This document shows positions 7,553-16,522 of a stretch of 64,000 nucleotides of DNA, in pieces. Position 1 is the stretch's first letter, and every line of letters begins with the position of its first letter. The notes beneath the pieces are model-generated. The model did not search any database, was not told the origin of the DNA, and worked only from the letters and a program-made list of their open reading frames with translations. This DNA comes from Bittarella massiliensis (ex Durand et al. 2017). GTDB taxonomy: Bacteria > Bacillota > Clostridia > Oscillospirales > Ruminococcaceae. The translations under genes and the position numbers were made by a program. The stretch is taken from the NCBI RefSeq assembly GCF_001486165.1, contig NZ_LN908975.1, positions 558,001 through 622,000 on the forward strand, given 5' to 3'.

Positions 7553-8467
7553 CTAGGTGGGGAGACCCTTCCACTCCCGGTACCAGCGGGGGACCGGCTG
7601 GGCAAAGCCGTCGTAGTCGGCCAGGGCGCTGCGGCAGCGGGCCTGCATATCCGCCACCTTGGCGGGACCAAAGGCCTCGGCCCACTCGACGGCGCCGAGG
7701 GAGTTGTAGGCGACATAGGCCGCCAGGGCCTGCCAAAAGGGTCCCGGGGGCTCCCCCTGCCAGTAGCCCTGCACCTGCCCCACCGAGAAGGGAACGCTGA
7801 CGGGGACGTCAAAGGCCTGGACCATGCGAAACTCCTCCCACCCGTCGCCGATGCGCTGGCGGTTGAAGTCGATGATCCCCACCCGCCCCTGGGGGGTGAA
7901 AATCAGGTTGCCCAGGTGAAAGTCGCCGTGCAGGTAGACGGCCGGTCGGGCCGCCAGCAGGGGCAGTTGGGCTTTGACCAGGTCGAGGGCGGCCTGGTCC
8001 CCCTCGACCCGCGCGCCGCTCTGCTCGTATCGGGCCAACTTGTCCAGCCGCCGGCCGAGCAGGTCCTCCGCCCCCTCCCCCGGCGAGAGGGGGAGGCTGT
8101 GCAGCGTCCGCAGGAACTGGCCGGCCTCCCGCCCCAGCCGGTACTGCTCATCCGGCGCAAGGCGGGGGAGGGCGGTCTCCAGCGACTCGCCCTCGACCCA
8201 TTCCAGCAGCATGTAGAGGGACCTGCCGCCCTGGCACTCGCCCATCTCCACCGCGCGGGAGAGGGGGAAAGGCAGCTCGCCGAAGCGGTGGATGCGCCGG
8301 TACTCCACCTCTTTTTGGGGGCGCTGCTGTGCATCAGTGATCCGCAGGAGAAAGTCCTCTCCCGCCCGGGTGCGCACCCGGTACTTTCGCTCGGCCGACC
8401 AGCCGGCGAGGATGGGGGTCACCTCGTCCCAGCGCCCGGCGCCGGGGATGTCCTGCCACTCGTTCAC
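7553..8467 (-). CDS. Aminoglycoside phosphotransferase (APH) family kinase
   Basis: 304 aa with the protein-kinase-like APH fold. The catalytic loop reads YLHGDFHLGNLIF (Asp and Asn of the Brenner motif), and VGIIDFNRQRIGD supplies the metal-binding Asp. The N-terminal lobe has RKYRVRTRAGEDFLLRI followed by YMLLEWVEGESL as the hinge. Members phosphorylate aminoglycosides, choline, homoserine or other small alcohols, so the substrate cannot be assigned and a resistance role should not be assumed. The GTG start at 8467 is favoured by GGAGGA seven bases upstream. It stands alone, divergent from the aldo/keto reductase. Confidence 0.85.
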   Translation of the reverse strand: MNEWQDIPGAGRWDEVTPILAGWSAERKYRVRTRAGEDFLLRITDAQQRPQKEVEYRRIHRFGELPFPLSRAVEMGECQGGRSLYMLLEWVEGESLETALPRLAPDEQYRLGREAGQFLRTLHSLPLSPGEGAEDLLGRRLDKLARYEQSGARVEGDQAALDLVKAQLPLLAARPAVYLHGDFHLGNLIFTPQGRVGIIDFNRQRIGDGWEEFRMVQAFDVPVSVPFSVGQVQGYWQGEPPGPFWQALAAYVAYNSLGAVEWAEAFGPAKVADMQARCRSALADYDGFAQPVPRWYREWKGLPT

Positions 8468-8681
8468 ACGCGCTTCCTCCTTTTCGGGCCGCCTTTCCGG
8501 CGGCGTTTTGCCGTGGGAGAACAGGATACCACCCAGCGGAAAAAAAGACAATGGCGCGGCCGCTTTTTTGAAGGGAAAATGGCAAAAGTTCACAAAATCT
8601 TCCCTTTTGCCCCGGCGCGCCGATGGTATACTAAAGACGGCCTTTGGCCTATACGGAAACACGAGAGCCGGGAGGTTTGGA

Positions 8682-9536
8682 ATGAAGGACCTACAAGACT
8701 GCTATATTTTGAAAAACGGCGTCAAAATGCCCTGTGTGGGCTATGGCACCTACAAGACCCACGAGGAGGAGACCTACCGGGCGGTGCGGGCGGCCATCGA
8801 CATCGGCTACCGCCACATCGACACCGCCTCCCTCTACGGCAACGAGGCGGCGGTGGGCCGGGCCGTTCGGGACTGCGGCCTCCCCCGGGAGGAGCTGTTT
8901 GTCACCAGCAAGCTGTGGAACGACGACCAGGGCTACGAGTCCACCCTGGCGGCCTTTGCGCGCACCCTGGAGCAGTTGGGGATGGACTATGTCGACCTCT
9001 ACTTGATCCACTGGCCCATCCCCGAGGGGCGGGAGGGGGAGTGGCAGACCCTCAACCAGGAGAGCTGGCGGGCCATGGAGGAGCTCTACCGGGCCGGCAA
9101 GATCCGGGCCCTGGGGGTGAGCAACTTCCTCCCCCACCACCTGCAGTCGCTGATGGACACGGCGCAGGTGCCGGTGATGGTGGACCAGCTGGAGATCCAC
9201 CCCATGCGCCACCAGCGGGAGGCGGTGAACTTCTGCCAGCGAAACGGCATTCAGGTGGAGGCCTGGGCCCCCCTGGTGCGGGGGCGCGCCTTTGATGACC
9301 CGGTGCTGCGCTCGCTGGCCGAGAAGTACCAGAAGACGGTGCCCCAGATCTGCCTGCGCTGGAGCATGCAGCAGGGCATCGTCCCCCTGCCCAAATCGTC
9401 CCACGAGGGGCGGATCCGGGAGAATGCCGACATCTTTGACTTCGCCCTGGCCCCCGAGGACATGGCAAAACTCCTCACCCTGGACGGCGAGCTGGGGGTG
9501 GGCCGCCACCCCGACCACTTCGGCGAGAAGAGGTAG
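8682..9536 (+). CDS. Aldo/keto reductase
   Basis: 284 aa, an NADPH-dependent reductase of the AKR5-like bacterial group. The catalytic tetrad can be read directly: Asp47 and Tyr52 in IDTASLYGNE, Lys77 in VTSKLW and His110 in LYLIHWP. GVSNF and the C-terminal PLPKSSHEGRI (cofactor phosphate binding) are also present. It is expected to reduce aldehydes or ketones such as methylglyoxal or keto sugars in the cytoplasm. The start has GGGAGG 8 nt upstream. A TATACT at 8627-8632 is a candidate -10 with only a weak -35. It appears monocistronic. Confidence 0.92.
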   Translation: MKDLQDCYILKNGVKMPCVGYGTYKTHEEETYRAVRAAIDIGYRHIDTASLYGNEAAVGRAVRDCGLPREELFVTSKLWNDDQGYESTLAAFARTLEQLGMDYVDLYLIHWPIPEGREGEWQTLNQESWRAMEELYRAGKIRALGVSNFLPHHLQSLMDTAQVPVMVDQLEIHPMRHQREAVNFCQRNGIQVEAWAPLVRGRAFDDPVLRSLAEKYQKTVPQICLRWSMQQGIVPLPKSSHEGRIRENADIFDFALAPEDMAKLLTLDGELGVGRHPDHFGEKR

Positions 9537-9600
9537 CGTCTGCCCGGCTGCAAAACCTGTCGATCGGTGGGCGCACAGCGGTGGAAAATAGCGGTTTTGG

Positions 9601-9630
9601 TTGCTTTTTGCCCTCCTTTTGTGCTATCCT
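9601..9630 (+). promoter_or_regulatory. Candidate promoter for the lipoprotein gene
   Basis: TTGCTT (9601-9606), 18-nt spacer, TATCCT (9625-9630), about 70 nt upstream of the coding start. Both hexamers are imperfect. Confidence 0.45.
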
Positions 9631-9698
9631 TAAAACCAAGTAAGGCCGCGCAGGCAGATGTGCTGTTGGCGCGGCCGGTTTAAGAGGAGTGCAATCGT

Positions 9699-10169
9699 AT
9701 GAAATCCATCTTCCGCAAGATCGCCTGTCTCTCCCTGGCGGCGCTGGTTGCCCTGGGCGCCCTCACCGGCTGTGGGAAGAACAGCTACGTGTCCAAGCTC
9801 AACGAGGTCACCGAGGCCTGCAATCCCATTGTCGACGAGTTCAACACCGCCCTGAAAAACTTCGAGTCCGAAGAGGGCGCGGGCCAGATCGGGGACATTC
9901 TGGACCGGCTGCAGACCGAGTACAAAAAGATCCTCGAGGTCAAGGCCCCCAAGGGCTATGAGGACTGCACCGAGAAGTTCCAGGAGGCGGCCGACAAGCT
10001 GGACGCGGGCATCGCCCTCTACAAAGAGGCCCTCGCCACCCCGATCAGCGACGAGATGACCGCCGAGGAGCGCAAGGCCTACACCGAAAAGATCTCCCAG
10101 GGCGACGATCTCTTTAAGGAGTATCAGACCGCCTACCAAGAGGGGATCAACCTGGTCAACAGCAAATAG
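9699..10169 (+). CDS. Small surface lipoprotein of unknown function
   Basis: 156 aa. The N-terminus is a clear lipoprotein signal: basic KSIFRK, hydrophobic ACLSLAALVALGA, then the lipobox LTGC, so the mature protein is lipid-anchored outside the membrane. The rest is charged and mostly helical, with heptad-like stretches (LNEVTEACNPIVDEFNTAL and LFKEYQTAYQEGINLV), possibly a helical bundle. No catalytic motif is seen. It has its own promoter and terminator. Function unknown. Confidence 0.8.
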   Translation: MKSIFRKIACLSLAALVALGALTGCGKNSYVSKLNEVTEACNPIVDEFNTALKNFESEEGAGQIGDILDRLQTEYKKILEVKAPKGYEDCTEKFQEAADKLDAGIALYKEALATPISDEMTAEERKAYTEKISQGDDLFKEYQTAYQEGINLVNSK

Positions 10170-10187
10170 GGGCAGCCGCCCAAAGAA

Positions 10188-10228
10188 GAAGCCCCCTCTC
10201 CCCAACAGCGGGAGAGGGGGCTTTTGTT
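10188..10228. terminator. Bidirectional intrinsic terminator
   Basis: A stem of GCCCCCTCTCC and GGAGAGGGGGC followed by TTTTGTTTT on the plus strand. It sits between two convergent genes and has A-rich sequence before it, so it can serve the minus strand too. Confidence 0.85.
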
Positions 10229-10243
10229 TTCTCTTTTACTCGC

Positions 10244-11524
10244 TCACTCGGCCGCGAGGGCCTCTTCCCGGGGGGCGGATCTCTTTTGGCGGGGGAAGAT
10301 CAACTGGCAGACGGCGGCCATGGCCACGGCGGTCACGGCGAAGGTGGCGTAGGCGGGCCGGTAGCTGCCCATGCTGTCAAAGACCGCGCCCATCACCAGG
10401 GGGGTCAACATGTCGCCAAAGCGGGTGAAGGCGGTGAGGAAGCCGTAGATGGCGCTGTAATCCCGCAGTCCGTAAAGGTTTTGGGTCAGGATGGGGTAGG
10501 CCACCGAGCCGTAGGCGCAGCCCAGGCCGGAGCCGAGGACCACCAGCACCAGGAAGAGGGGGGAGGCGTGGGCGAAGAGGCAGCCGATGAGCCCCACCAC
10601 CGTGGCGGCGTAGGCCGAGAGGGTTGCGATGCGGATGCCCAGCTTGTCGTAGAGGGTGCCCAGCAGCAGTTTGCCCACCGCCAGCGAGCCCATACAGGCC
10701 GCCGAGATCAGGGCCGAGGTCTGCAGGGAGTAGCCCACGTCGCTGACGTGGGGGGCGATGTTGATCATCAGCCCGTACATGCACAGCTCACTGACGATGA
10801 TGCAGAGGCAGAAGGCCCAGAAGCGGGGGGTCTTGACCACCTGACCGAAGGTGAAGCCCTCGCTCATCTGGGCGGTGGGGGCCTGTTCCCCCTTCTCCCC
10901 CAGGGGGAGAAGGCCCATGTCCTCCGGCCTGTTGCGGATGACGAGGAAGACGATGGGGATGAGGGTGACCCCCATGATGGCCGCCAGGATCTGAAAGCTG
11001 ACCCGCCAGCCCATCCCCTCGATAAGGACCCCGGCCAGGGAGTTGAAGAGCATGCCGCCCACGCCGCTGCCCATAAAGGCCAGCCCCAGGGCAAAGCCCC
11101 GCTTCTCGTGAAACCAGTTGCTCAGCAGGATGGAGAGGGGCACCATGTGCACAGTGCCCAGCGCCAGCCCCAGCACCGCCGAAATCAGGTAGAAGACCCA
11201 GATGGACGAGGCCAGGGAGTAGCAGAAAAAGCTGACGGTCAGGGCGATGGAGCTGACCTTCATCACCTGTTTGACGGCGAAGCGGGAGAAGATCCTGCCG
11301 CTGAGCAGGGCGGTGACCATCATCGCCGCATTGGAGATGGTCTGCATGGCCCCCACCGACTGGCGGGAAAAGCCGAAATGGGCGCAGATGGGCTTGATGA
11401 ACAGGCTGAAGCAGTTGGTGGCGATGCCCATGGAGACCGCCATCACCACAAAGGCCGCCCCCACGATCACCCAGCCGTAGAAAAACGGTTTGCGAGTCTT
11501 TTGCACGGTGTCAATCCTCCTCAA
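10244..11524 (-). CDS. MFS transporter (oxalate/formate antiporter-like group)
   Basis: 426 aa with about twelve hydrophobic segments. The N-terminal KPFFYGWVIVGAAFVVMA and the motif GSGVGGMLFN in helix 5 resemble the OFA-like branch of the major facilitator superfamily, which exchanges small carboxylates. Two halves are separated by a polar loop (GLLPLGEKGEQAPTAQ) near residue 210. The substrate cannot be read from the sequence. Encoded alone, convergent with the lipoprotein gene. Confidence 0.85.
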   Translation of the reverse strand: MRRIDTVQKTRKPFFYGWVIVGAAFVVMAVSMGIATNCFSLFIKPICAHFGFSRQSVGAMQTISNAAMMVTALLSGRIFSRFAVKQVMKVSSIALTVSFFCYSLASSIWVFYLISAVLGLALGTVHMVPLSILLSNWFHEKRGFALGLAFMGSGVGGMLFNSLAGVLIEGMGWRVSFQILAAIMGVTLIPIVFLVIRNRPEDMGLLPLGEKGEQAPTAQMSEGFTFGQVVKTPRFWAFCLCIIVSELCMYGLMINIAPHVSDVGYSLQTSALISAACMGSLAVGKLLLGTLYDKLGIRIATLSAYAATVVGLIGCLFAHASPLFLVLVVLGSGLGCAYGSVAYPILTQNLYGLRDYSAIYGFLTAFTRFGDMLTPLVMGAVFDSMGSYRPAYATFAVTAVAMAAVCQLIFPRQKRSAPREEALAAE

Positions 11525-11617
11525 CGTCCCCGAAAACCGAGCGGCTGCCCGGTTTTCGACAATACGTGTTCATTTTAGCGCAATTTGACGGGGCGGGCAA
11601 GGGGCGGCGCAAAATTT

Positions 11618-11649
11618 GAGGGCTGTCCCGGCCGGGACAGCCCTTTTTT
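11618..11649. terminator. Terminator-like hairpin
   Basis: A 12-bp perfect stem (GGGCTGTCCCGG / CCGGGACAGCCC) has TTTTTT on the plus side and a shorter T-rich tail on the minus side. It lies downstream of the minus-strand HAAS gene (stop 11665). Confidence 0.7.
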
Positions 11650-11664
11650 GAAGGGAAAAACCTG

Positions 11665-12291
11665 TCAGCGCCGGTTGAGGCCGGCGAACACCCCCGCCCC
11701 CAGGGGGAGAAAGCAGACCGGGTACTGAAGGAGGAAGGTGGCTGCCCGCGAAAAGGCGTAGGTGGGAAACCCGCCCAGGAGATAGACCCACAAAAACCCC
11801 CAGAGGAGCAGAAAGAGCGCTGCGCAGAGCAGGCCCATCCCTCTGCGCACCTCGCCCCGGCGGATGCGCAGGTCCTTCCAGACCGAGGGGAGGGCGAGGA
11901 TGACCGCCCCCGCCAGCCCGTAGTAGAGGGGGGAGAGGGCCGCCACGAAAAGCAGGTAGGGGCGGAGGTTGTAGGTGTGCATCCCCTGCTCGTGCAGGCC
12001 GGGCCCCACCAGGGTGCGCACCAGCAGCGCCGCGGCGAAGAGGGCCGTCAACACCGCGGCCCGCACCGCCCGCTGCCGCCGCCCGGCGGCAAAGCTCTCG
12101 CCCCCCAAGTCAGCCATCACCTCGTCGGCAAACTGGCAGGGGGGACCCAGGCGGGCGATGGTCTCCGCCTCCCCCTCGCCGTGCTCGGCGGCGGAGGCAA
12201 AGCTCTCGCGCAGGTTGGCGAGGACGCTGGCCTCGGCCTCCCGGGACAGCAGAAGCCGGTTTTTCACCTGTTTGATGTAACGCTCTTTCAC
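11665..12291 (-). CDS. HAAS-domain (DUF1700-like) membrane protein
   Basis: 208 aa. Residues about 1-65 (YIKQVKNRLLLSREAEASVL and ETIARLGPPCQFADEVM) match the HAAS helical domain commonly encoded next to PadR regulators. The remaining part has four hydrophobic segments (for example AAVLTALFAAALLV, LLFVAALSPLYYGLAGAVI and LLCAALFLLLWGFLWVYLL). The GTG start overlaps the PadR stop in the sequence GTGA, giving tight translational coupling. Together they probably form a regulatory pair in which this protein senses or relays an envelope signal; that role is inferred from the family. Confidence 0.8.
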   Translation of the reverse strand: MKERYIKQVKNRLLLSREAEASVLANLRESFASAAEHGEGEAETIARLGPPCQFADEVMADLGGESFAAGRRQRAVRAAVLTALFAAALLVRTLVGPGLHEQGMHTYNLRPYLLFVAALSPLYYGLAGAVILALPSVWKDLRIRRGEVRRGMGLLCAALFLLLWGFLWVYLLGGFPTYAFSRAATFLLQYPVCFLPLGAGVFAGLNRR

Positions 12292-12650
12292 TTGACTGCG
12301 CCTCCTTTTTTCGCGCTTTCGATGAAGCCGCCCACACAGGACACATAGCGGCTCCAATAGGCGGTGAGCTCCTCTAGCAGGGCCCTGCCCGCCGGGGTGA
12401 TGGAGTAGTACTTCTTGGTCCCCCCGTTGGCTGCGGCGGGGGCGGTGCGGCTCTGGATCAGGCCGCCGCCCTCCAACCGGTAGAGGATGGGGTAGACCGT
12501 CCCCTCCCGGGCGGGGCCGAAGATGTCGCCGCCCCGCTGCCCCAGATGGGTGATGATTTCGTAGCCGTAACTCTCCCCCTCGGCCAGCAGGCAGAGGAGC
12601 ACCATCTCCAAAGACCCCTTTTTGAACTGTTGGATATACTTGGCGTCCAA
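12288..12650 (-). CDS. PadR-family transcriptional regulator
   Basis: 120 aa. The winged helix is typical of the short PadR-s2 subfamily: FKKGSLEMVLLCLLAEGESY, then GYEIITHL, then GTVYPILYRLEGGGLI and KKYYSITPAGRALL for the wing. A TTG start at 12650 (M-DAKYIQQF) is preferred over the GTG at 12656, because AAAGGAGGGG sits 7 nt before the former and almost touches the latter, and because PadR proteins of this group usually begin M-D-x-K-x-I. It probably represses its own operon. A TATACT-like -10 lies on the minus strand at 12706-12711. Confidence 0.9.
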   Translation of the reverse strand: MDAKYIQQFKKGSLEMVLLCLLAEGESYGYEIITHLGQRGGDIFGPAREGTVYPILYRLEGGGLIQSRTAPAAANGGTKKYYSITPAGRALLEELTAYWSRYVSCVGGFIESAKKGGAVK

Positions 12651-12711
12651 CCGCACCCCTCCTTTGCACCGCTATTTAGTATTGCTAGGTATTTTTCCAC
12701 CTTCAGTATAT

Positions 12712-13084
12712 CCCCCTTGGGGCCGCCTGTCAATGGGGAAGGGGGTGTCTGACGCGGGTGCAGGTGGGTTTGACAGCCCAACCGTGAAAGGTGGGGCGGA
12801 TCATTGCGCTGGGGGCCCGGCCTCGGCGGCGAAGGGGTGTGCAACTGGTTTTACCCGGTGGAAAGAGAGGTACTTAAAAATCGGGAGGGCGTCGGGGAGA
12901 TAGAGAGGGATGCCGCCTTGCGATTGCCGACCGACAAACTGGGGAGGGGGGCCGCCGTCGCCGCGCTGTCCCATCCCCCCTGTAAACAGTGCCGGGCCTG
13001 TCGAAGGGGGCGCCCAATCGGCCATCGGGCAGACGCGGCCGCCCGACGCGCGGACCCGCCCGCGGGGAGGAGCGGAAGGGGGGC
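12712..13084. other. Intergenic stretch without recognisable gene
   Basis: GC-rich sequence between the PadR promoter and the argS terminator. Open frames here have no ribosome-binding site, no family resemblance and arginine/proline-rich composition typical of GC-rich non-coding frames. Nothing further can be supported. Confidence 0.5.
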
Positions 13085-13122
13085 AAAAAAAGAGGGGCAC
13101 AGCCATCTGGCTGTGCCCCTCT
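13085..13122 (-). terminator. Intrinsic terminator of the ywiB-argS operon
   Basis: A 15-bp perfect stem (AGAGGGGCACAGCCA / TGGCTGTGCCCCTCT) with a 2-nt loop in DNA terms; the minus-strand product ends in UUUUUU (AAAAAA at 13085-13090). Confidence 0.88.
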
Positions 13123-13146
13123 AAGCGGGCAGATAAAAAATGGGCG

Positions 13147-14841
13147 CTACATCGACTCCGGTGCCGAGATGCCCAGCATCTCCAGCACGTTGCGCAGCAC
13201 CTGGCGAACGGCCAGGCAGAGGTTCAGGCGGGCCTGCAGCAGCCCCTCCGCCTCGCCCTTGACGTGGCAGGCGTTGTAGAACTTGTGGAAGAGGGTGGCC
13301 AGCTCGACGCAGTACTTGGTGATCTTGGAGGAATCCAGCGCCTTGACGCTGGCGTTGACCACGTCGGGCAGGGTGGCCATAAAGCGGACCAGTTCCCGCT
13401 CCTGCTCGGTCTGCAGCAGGCCCAGCTCCTCCCGGGTGCAGGCGCGGGGGGAGATCCCCTCCGCCGCCAGGGACTTGAGGATGGAGCAGATGCGGGCGTG
13501 GGCGTACTGGACGTAGTAGACCGGGTTCTGCGAGGACTCGCTCACCGCCAGTTCCAGGTCGAACTCGCAGTGGGTGTTGGGCTCCCGCTGGTTGAAGAAG
13601 AAGCGGGCCGCGTCCACCGGGATCTCGTCCAGCAGGTCGGCCAGGGTGATGGCCTTGCCGGTGCGCTTGCTCATCCGGGCGACCTCGCCGCCCCGCATCA
13701 GCCGCACCAGCTGCATCAGCACCACGTCCAGCTTGCTGCCGTCCAGCCCCACGGCGTCCATCGCGCCCTTGAGGCGGGCCACGTGGCCGTGGTGGTCGGC
13801 CCCCCAGACGTTGATGACCCAGTCAAAGCCCCGCACGGCGAACTTGTTGTAGTGGTAGGCGATGTCGGCGGCAAAGTAGGTGGGGTTGCCGTTGGCGCGC
13901 ACCAGCACCTCGTCCTTCTCGTCGCCAAAGGCGGTGGCCTTGTACCAGACGGCCCCGTCCTTTTCGTAGGTGAGGCCGCGGCTGCGCAGCAGCTCGATGA
14001 TCCGCCCGACGCTGCCGTCCTCGTGGAGCTGGCTCTCGTGGAACCAAACGTCGTAGTGGATGCGGTACTTGGCCAGGTCGTCCTTGAGTTTTTGGATGTT
14101 TTTGGGCAGGGCGTAGTCGATGAGGGTCTGGCTGCGCAGCTCCTCGCTCTCCTTTTCAAGGCCGGTGCCGTGCTCGTCGATGTACTGCTGGGCCAGCACC
14201 CGGATGTCCGCGCCCTGGTAGCCGTCCTCGGGGAAGACCACCGCGTCGTCGCCCAGCACGATCTGCATATAGCGGGCGGAGAGGGACTTGCCGAACTTTT
14301 CGATTTGGTTGCCGGCGTCGTTGATGTAAAACTCCCGGGTCACGTCGTACCCGGCCCAGCGCAGCACGCTGGCCAGGCAGTCGCCCAGGGCGCCGCCCCG
14401 GGCGTTGCCCAGATGCATGGGGCCGGTGGGGTTGGCCGAGACAAACTCCACCATCACCTTTTTGCCCTGGCCCAGGTCGGTGGTGCCGTAGCGCGCCCCC
14501 TCTTCCAGCACCGCTTCCACCGCGCCGGTGAACCAGCTCTGGTCCAAGAAGAAGTTGAGGAAGCCGGGGCCGGCCACCTCGATGCGGGAGAAGCCGGTCC
14601 CCTCCAGCGCGGCGTGGGCGACGATGGCGTCGGCGATCTTGCGGGGGGCCATCTTGTAGGTGCGGGCCCCGGCCATGGCGAAGTTGCAGGCAAAGTCGCC
14701 GTGGCTGTGGTCGGCGGGGATCTCGATGCCGTACTCCCCGGCGGGGCAGTCGGGCAGGTCCCCGGCGGCGATGGCGGCGGCCGCCGCCCGATCGACGATC
14801 TGGGCGATCTGGCCTTTGGCTTGTAAAATTGGGTTGATCAT
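13147..14841 (-). CDS. argS: Arginyl-tRNA synthetase
   Basis: 564 aa class Ia synthetase that charges tRNA-Arg. The HIGH motif appears as HLGNARGG after VEFVSANPTGPM, and the KMSKS equivalent as ARMSKRTG. The N-terminal additional domain (IEIPADHSHGDFACN) and the C-terminal helical anticodon-binding domain (VYYVQYAHARICSIL) are present. The ATG at 14841 has GAGAGGA upstream. It lies behind ywiB, the same order as in Bacillus, and ends at a strong terminator. Confidence 0.96.
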   Translation of the reverse strand: MINPILQAKGQIAQIVDRAAAAAIAAGDLPDCPAGEYGIEIPADHSHGDFACNFAMAGARTYKMAPRKIADAIVAHAALEGTGFSRIEVAGPGFLNFFLDQSWFTGAVEAVLEEGARYGTTDLGQGKKVMVEFVSANPTGPMHLGNARGGALGDCLASVLRWAGYDVTREFYINDAGNQIEKFGKSLSARYMQIVLGDDAVVFPEDGYQGADIRVLAQQYIDEHGTGLEKESEELRSQTLIDYALPKNIQKLKDDLAKYRIHYDVWFHESQLHEDGSVGRIIELLRSRGLTYEKDGAVWYKATAFGDEKDEVLVRANGNPTYFAADIAYHYNKFAVRGFDWVINVWGADHHGHVARLKGAMDAVGLDGSKLDVVLMQLVRLMRGGEVARMSKRTGKAITLADLLDEIPVDAARFFFNQREPNTHCEFDLELAVSESSQNPVYYVQYAHARICSILKSLAAEGISPRACTREELGLLQTEQERELVRFMATLPDVVNASVKALDSSKITKYCVELATLFHKFYNACHVKGEAEGLLQARLNLCLAVRQVLRNVLEMLGISAPESM

Positions 14842-15046
14842 AGGCTTGTCCTCTCTTTTAGTCGGGAAATTTGACCGGCGGGCGGCAGCCCTTTGCCGGG
14901 TAGACTGACATTTTTGGGGGCGGCCCTGCGGCCATTGTGCGAAAAGCGCCGGGTGCGCAGGGGGATTTGGCCATGGGGCAAACGATATTTGTACATCTGC
15001 CGGGCCGTCTGTGGCCATTATACCACACCGGCGTCGCCCCGGGGGA

Positions 15047-15490
15047 TCATTCGGGCAAAAAAGACCGGTCGCGCAGCCGCACCGAGATGTGCACCCGGTT
15101 GACCGCCAGCAGGGTGTGGGCGCAGTCGATGTGGTAGACCAGCTCCACCTCGCCCCCCTCGGCGGTGAGGTGGTTTTGGATCTCCCGGCCGACGATCTCC
15201 AGCTCCAGGATCCCGGTGCCGGTGTCGTACTGGCACTGGTGGCGGCGGCCCGGCTCCACGATCAGCCGGGTGCGGCTGTCGCCGAAGCGCAGGAGGGTCG
15301 CCTTTTGCTCCCCCTCGATGCGCAGGGTGGTGGTGTCCCCCTCAAAGCCGGTGGCGACGGTCTCCTGGTAGGTGAGGAAGGCGCGCCCGCCCTGCCAGCC
15401 GAAATTCCCCTCGGTGACCAGTTCGGTGGTCTCCGCCTCGTCCCCGGCCGACTGGGTGGCCCGAATGGTGATGACAGCGGGTCTCTTCAC
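15047..15490 (-). CDS. ywiB: DUF1934 (YwiB-like) beta-barrel protein
   Basis: 147 aa. The sequence begins VKRPAVITIRATQSAG and continues with alternating strands (TELVTEGNFGWQGGRAFLTY, LELEIVGREIQN), as expected for the lipocalin-like DUF1934 fold. Function is unknown. A GTG start at 15490 with GGAGGA ten bases upstream is preferred to the upstream ATG, whose extension has no similarity. It precedes argS on the same strand by about 200 nt, as in Bacillus. Confidence 0.8.
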   Translation of the reverse strand: MKRPAVITIRATQSAGDEAETTELVTEGNFGWQGGRAFLTYQETVATGFEGDTTTLRIEGEQKATLLRFGDSRTRLIVEPGRRHQCQYDTGTGILELEIVGREIQNHLTAEGGEVELVYHIDCAHTLLAVNRVHISVRLRDRSFLPE

Positions 15491-15702
15491 AGTCCGGTTT
15501 CCTCCTTCCGCCCCGCGGGCAGTCGATTGCAGTAACTTATTTATTCTACCCCATTGTCTGTCAAAAAACAAGGGTGGCCCGGCCTATCCGGCCACGATTG
15601 GCCCGCCCTTTTGCCCCGCCGCATGGAAAGGCGGGGGCCGATGTGATATGGTAGAGAAAAGGGATGCTCTGCGCGGGGCGAACAGGGCCCGGGCGGTTTT
15701 GA

Positions 15703-16404
15703 ATGGGGGATGCACAGGTGAAAAAGGCCTATTTCAACTGGAGCGGCGGAAAGGACTCCGCCCTGGCGCTCGACCGCGCGCTCCAGTCCGGGGAGTACGA
15801 TGTTTCGCTTCTCTTTTCCACTGTCAGAAAGGGGGATGCGCGCCTCGCCATGCACGAGACGGGCGTCGACCTGCTGAAAAGGCAGGCCGCCTCCATCGGC
15901 CTCCCCCTGGTTGTGTGGGAGTGGGACACATCGTCGTCTGTAGAGGCGTACCGGGCGGCCATGGGGCGTCAGGTCGCCCGGTTCAAAGAGATGGGGATCG
16001 AGACGGCCCTCTTTGGCGATCTCTACCTGGAGGAGTTGCGCGCCGACCGGGAGAGACACTGTGCCGCCTCCGGCATCGAGGCGGCTTTCCCCCTCTGGGG
16101 GATGGGGGCGGAGCGGGTGATGGAGGCGTTTGTCGCCGCCGGCTTCAAGGCGGTTGTGACCTGTGTTGACAGCTCTCTGCTGGGGGCGGAGTTTTTGGGC
16201 AGGGAGATCGACGAGGGCTTTCTCCGGGACCTGCCGCCGGGGGTGGACCTCTGCGGCGAGAGGGGGGAGTACCACTCCTTTGTCTTTGACGGGCCGATTT
16301 TTCAAAGTCCCGTCCCCTTCCAAATGGTGGAGAGGGGCTGCGGGAGATCGGCAGATCCAGCGGGGATCGGGGCCGGCCGGTACCGGCACTGCGAGCTGGT
16401 GTGA
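15703..16404 (+). CDS. PP-loop ATP pyrophosphatase, diphthine-ammonia-ligase-like
   Basis: 233 aa. The N-terminal SGGKDSALAL is the PP-loop that adenylates a substrate. ALFGDLYLEELRADRE and the later CGERGEYHSFVFDGPIF are the signature of the DUF71/Dph6-like group. In archaea and eukaryotes relatives amidate diphthine on EF-2; bacteria lack diphthamide, so the bacterial substrate is unknown. The start is uncertain: the ATG at 15703, or a GTG at 15718 that begins V-KKAYFNWSGGKDS and has GGGGGA before it. It appears monocistronic and convergent with murI. Confidence 0.85.
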   Translation: MGDAQVKKAYFNWSGGKDSALALDRALQSGEYDVSLLFSTVRKGDARLAMHETGVDLLKRQAASIGLPLVVWEWDTSSSVEAYRAAMGRQVARFKEMGIETALFGDLYLEELRADRERHCAASGIEAAFPLWGMGAERVMEAFVAAGFKAVVTCVDSSLLGAEFLGREIDEGFLRDLPPGVDLCGERGEYHSFVFDGPIFQSPVPFQMVERGCGRSADPAGIGAGRYRHCELV

Positions 16405-16459
16405 CATACATTAAAAAGCCGCCCTGCGGACGGACATCGGAGGAGGGCGGTCCACAGAC

Positions 16460-16492
16460 AAAAAAGGGGAGCGGGTGTCGCCCGCCCCCCTT
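16460..16492 (-). terminator. Intrinsic terminator of the ddl-murI operon
   Basis: A stem of about 10 bp (GGGGAGCGGG / CCCGCCCCCC) with a U-run on the minus strand (AAAAAA at 16460-16465), 30 nt downstream of murI. Confidence 0.65.
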
Positions 16493-16522
16493 ACAGGAGT
16501 TCTGTCCAGACCTGCGCCTTCT

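Noticed and set aside
7553-8467. Calling the APH-family gene an antibiotic-resistance gene
   Set aside because: The fold is shared with choline, homoserine and many other kinases, and nothing in the context points to aminoglycosides.
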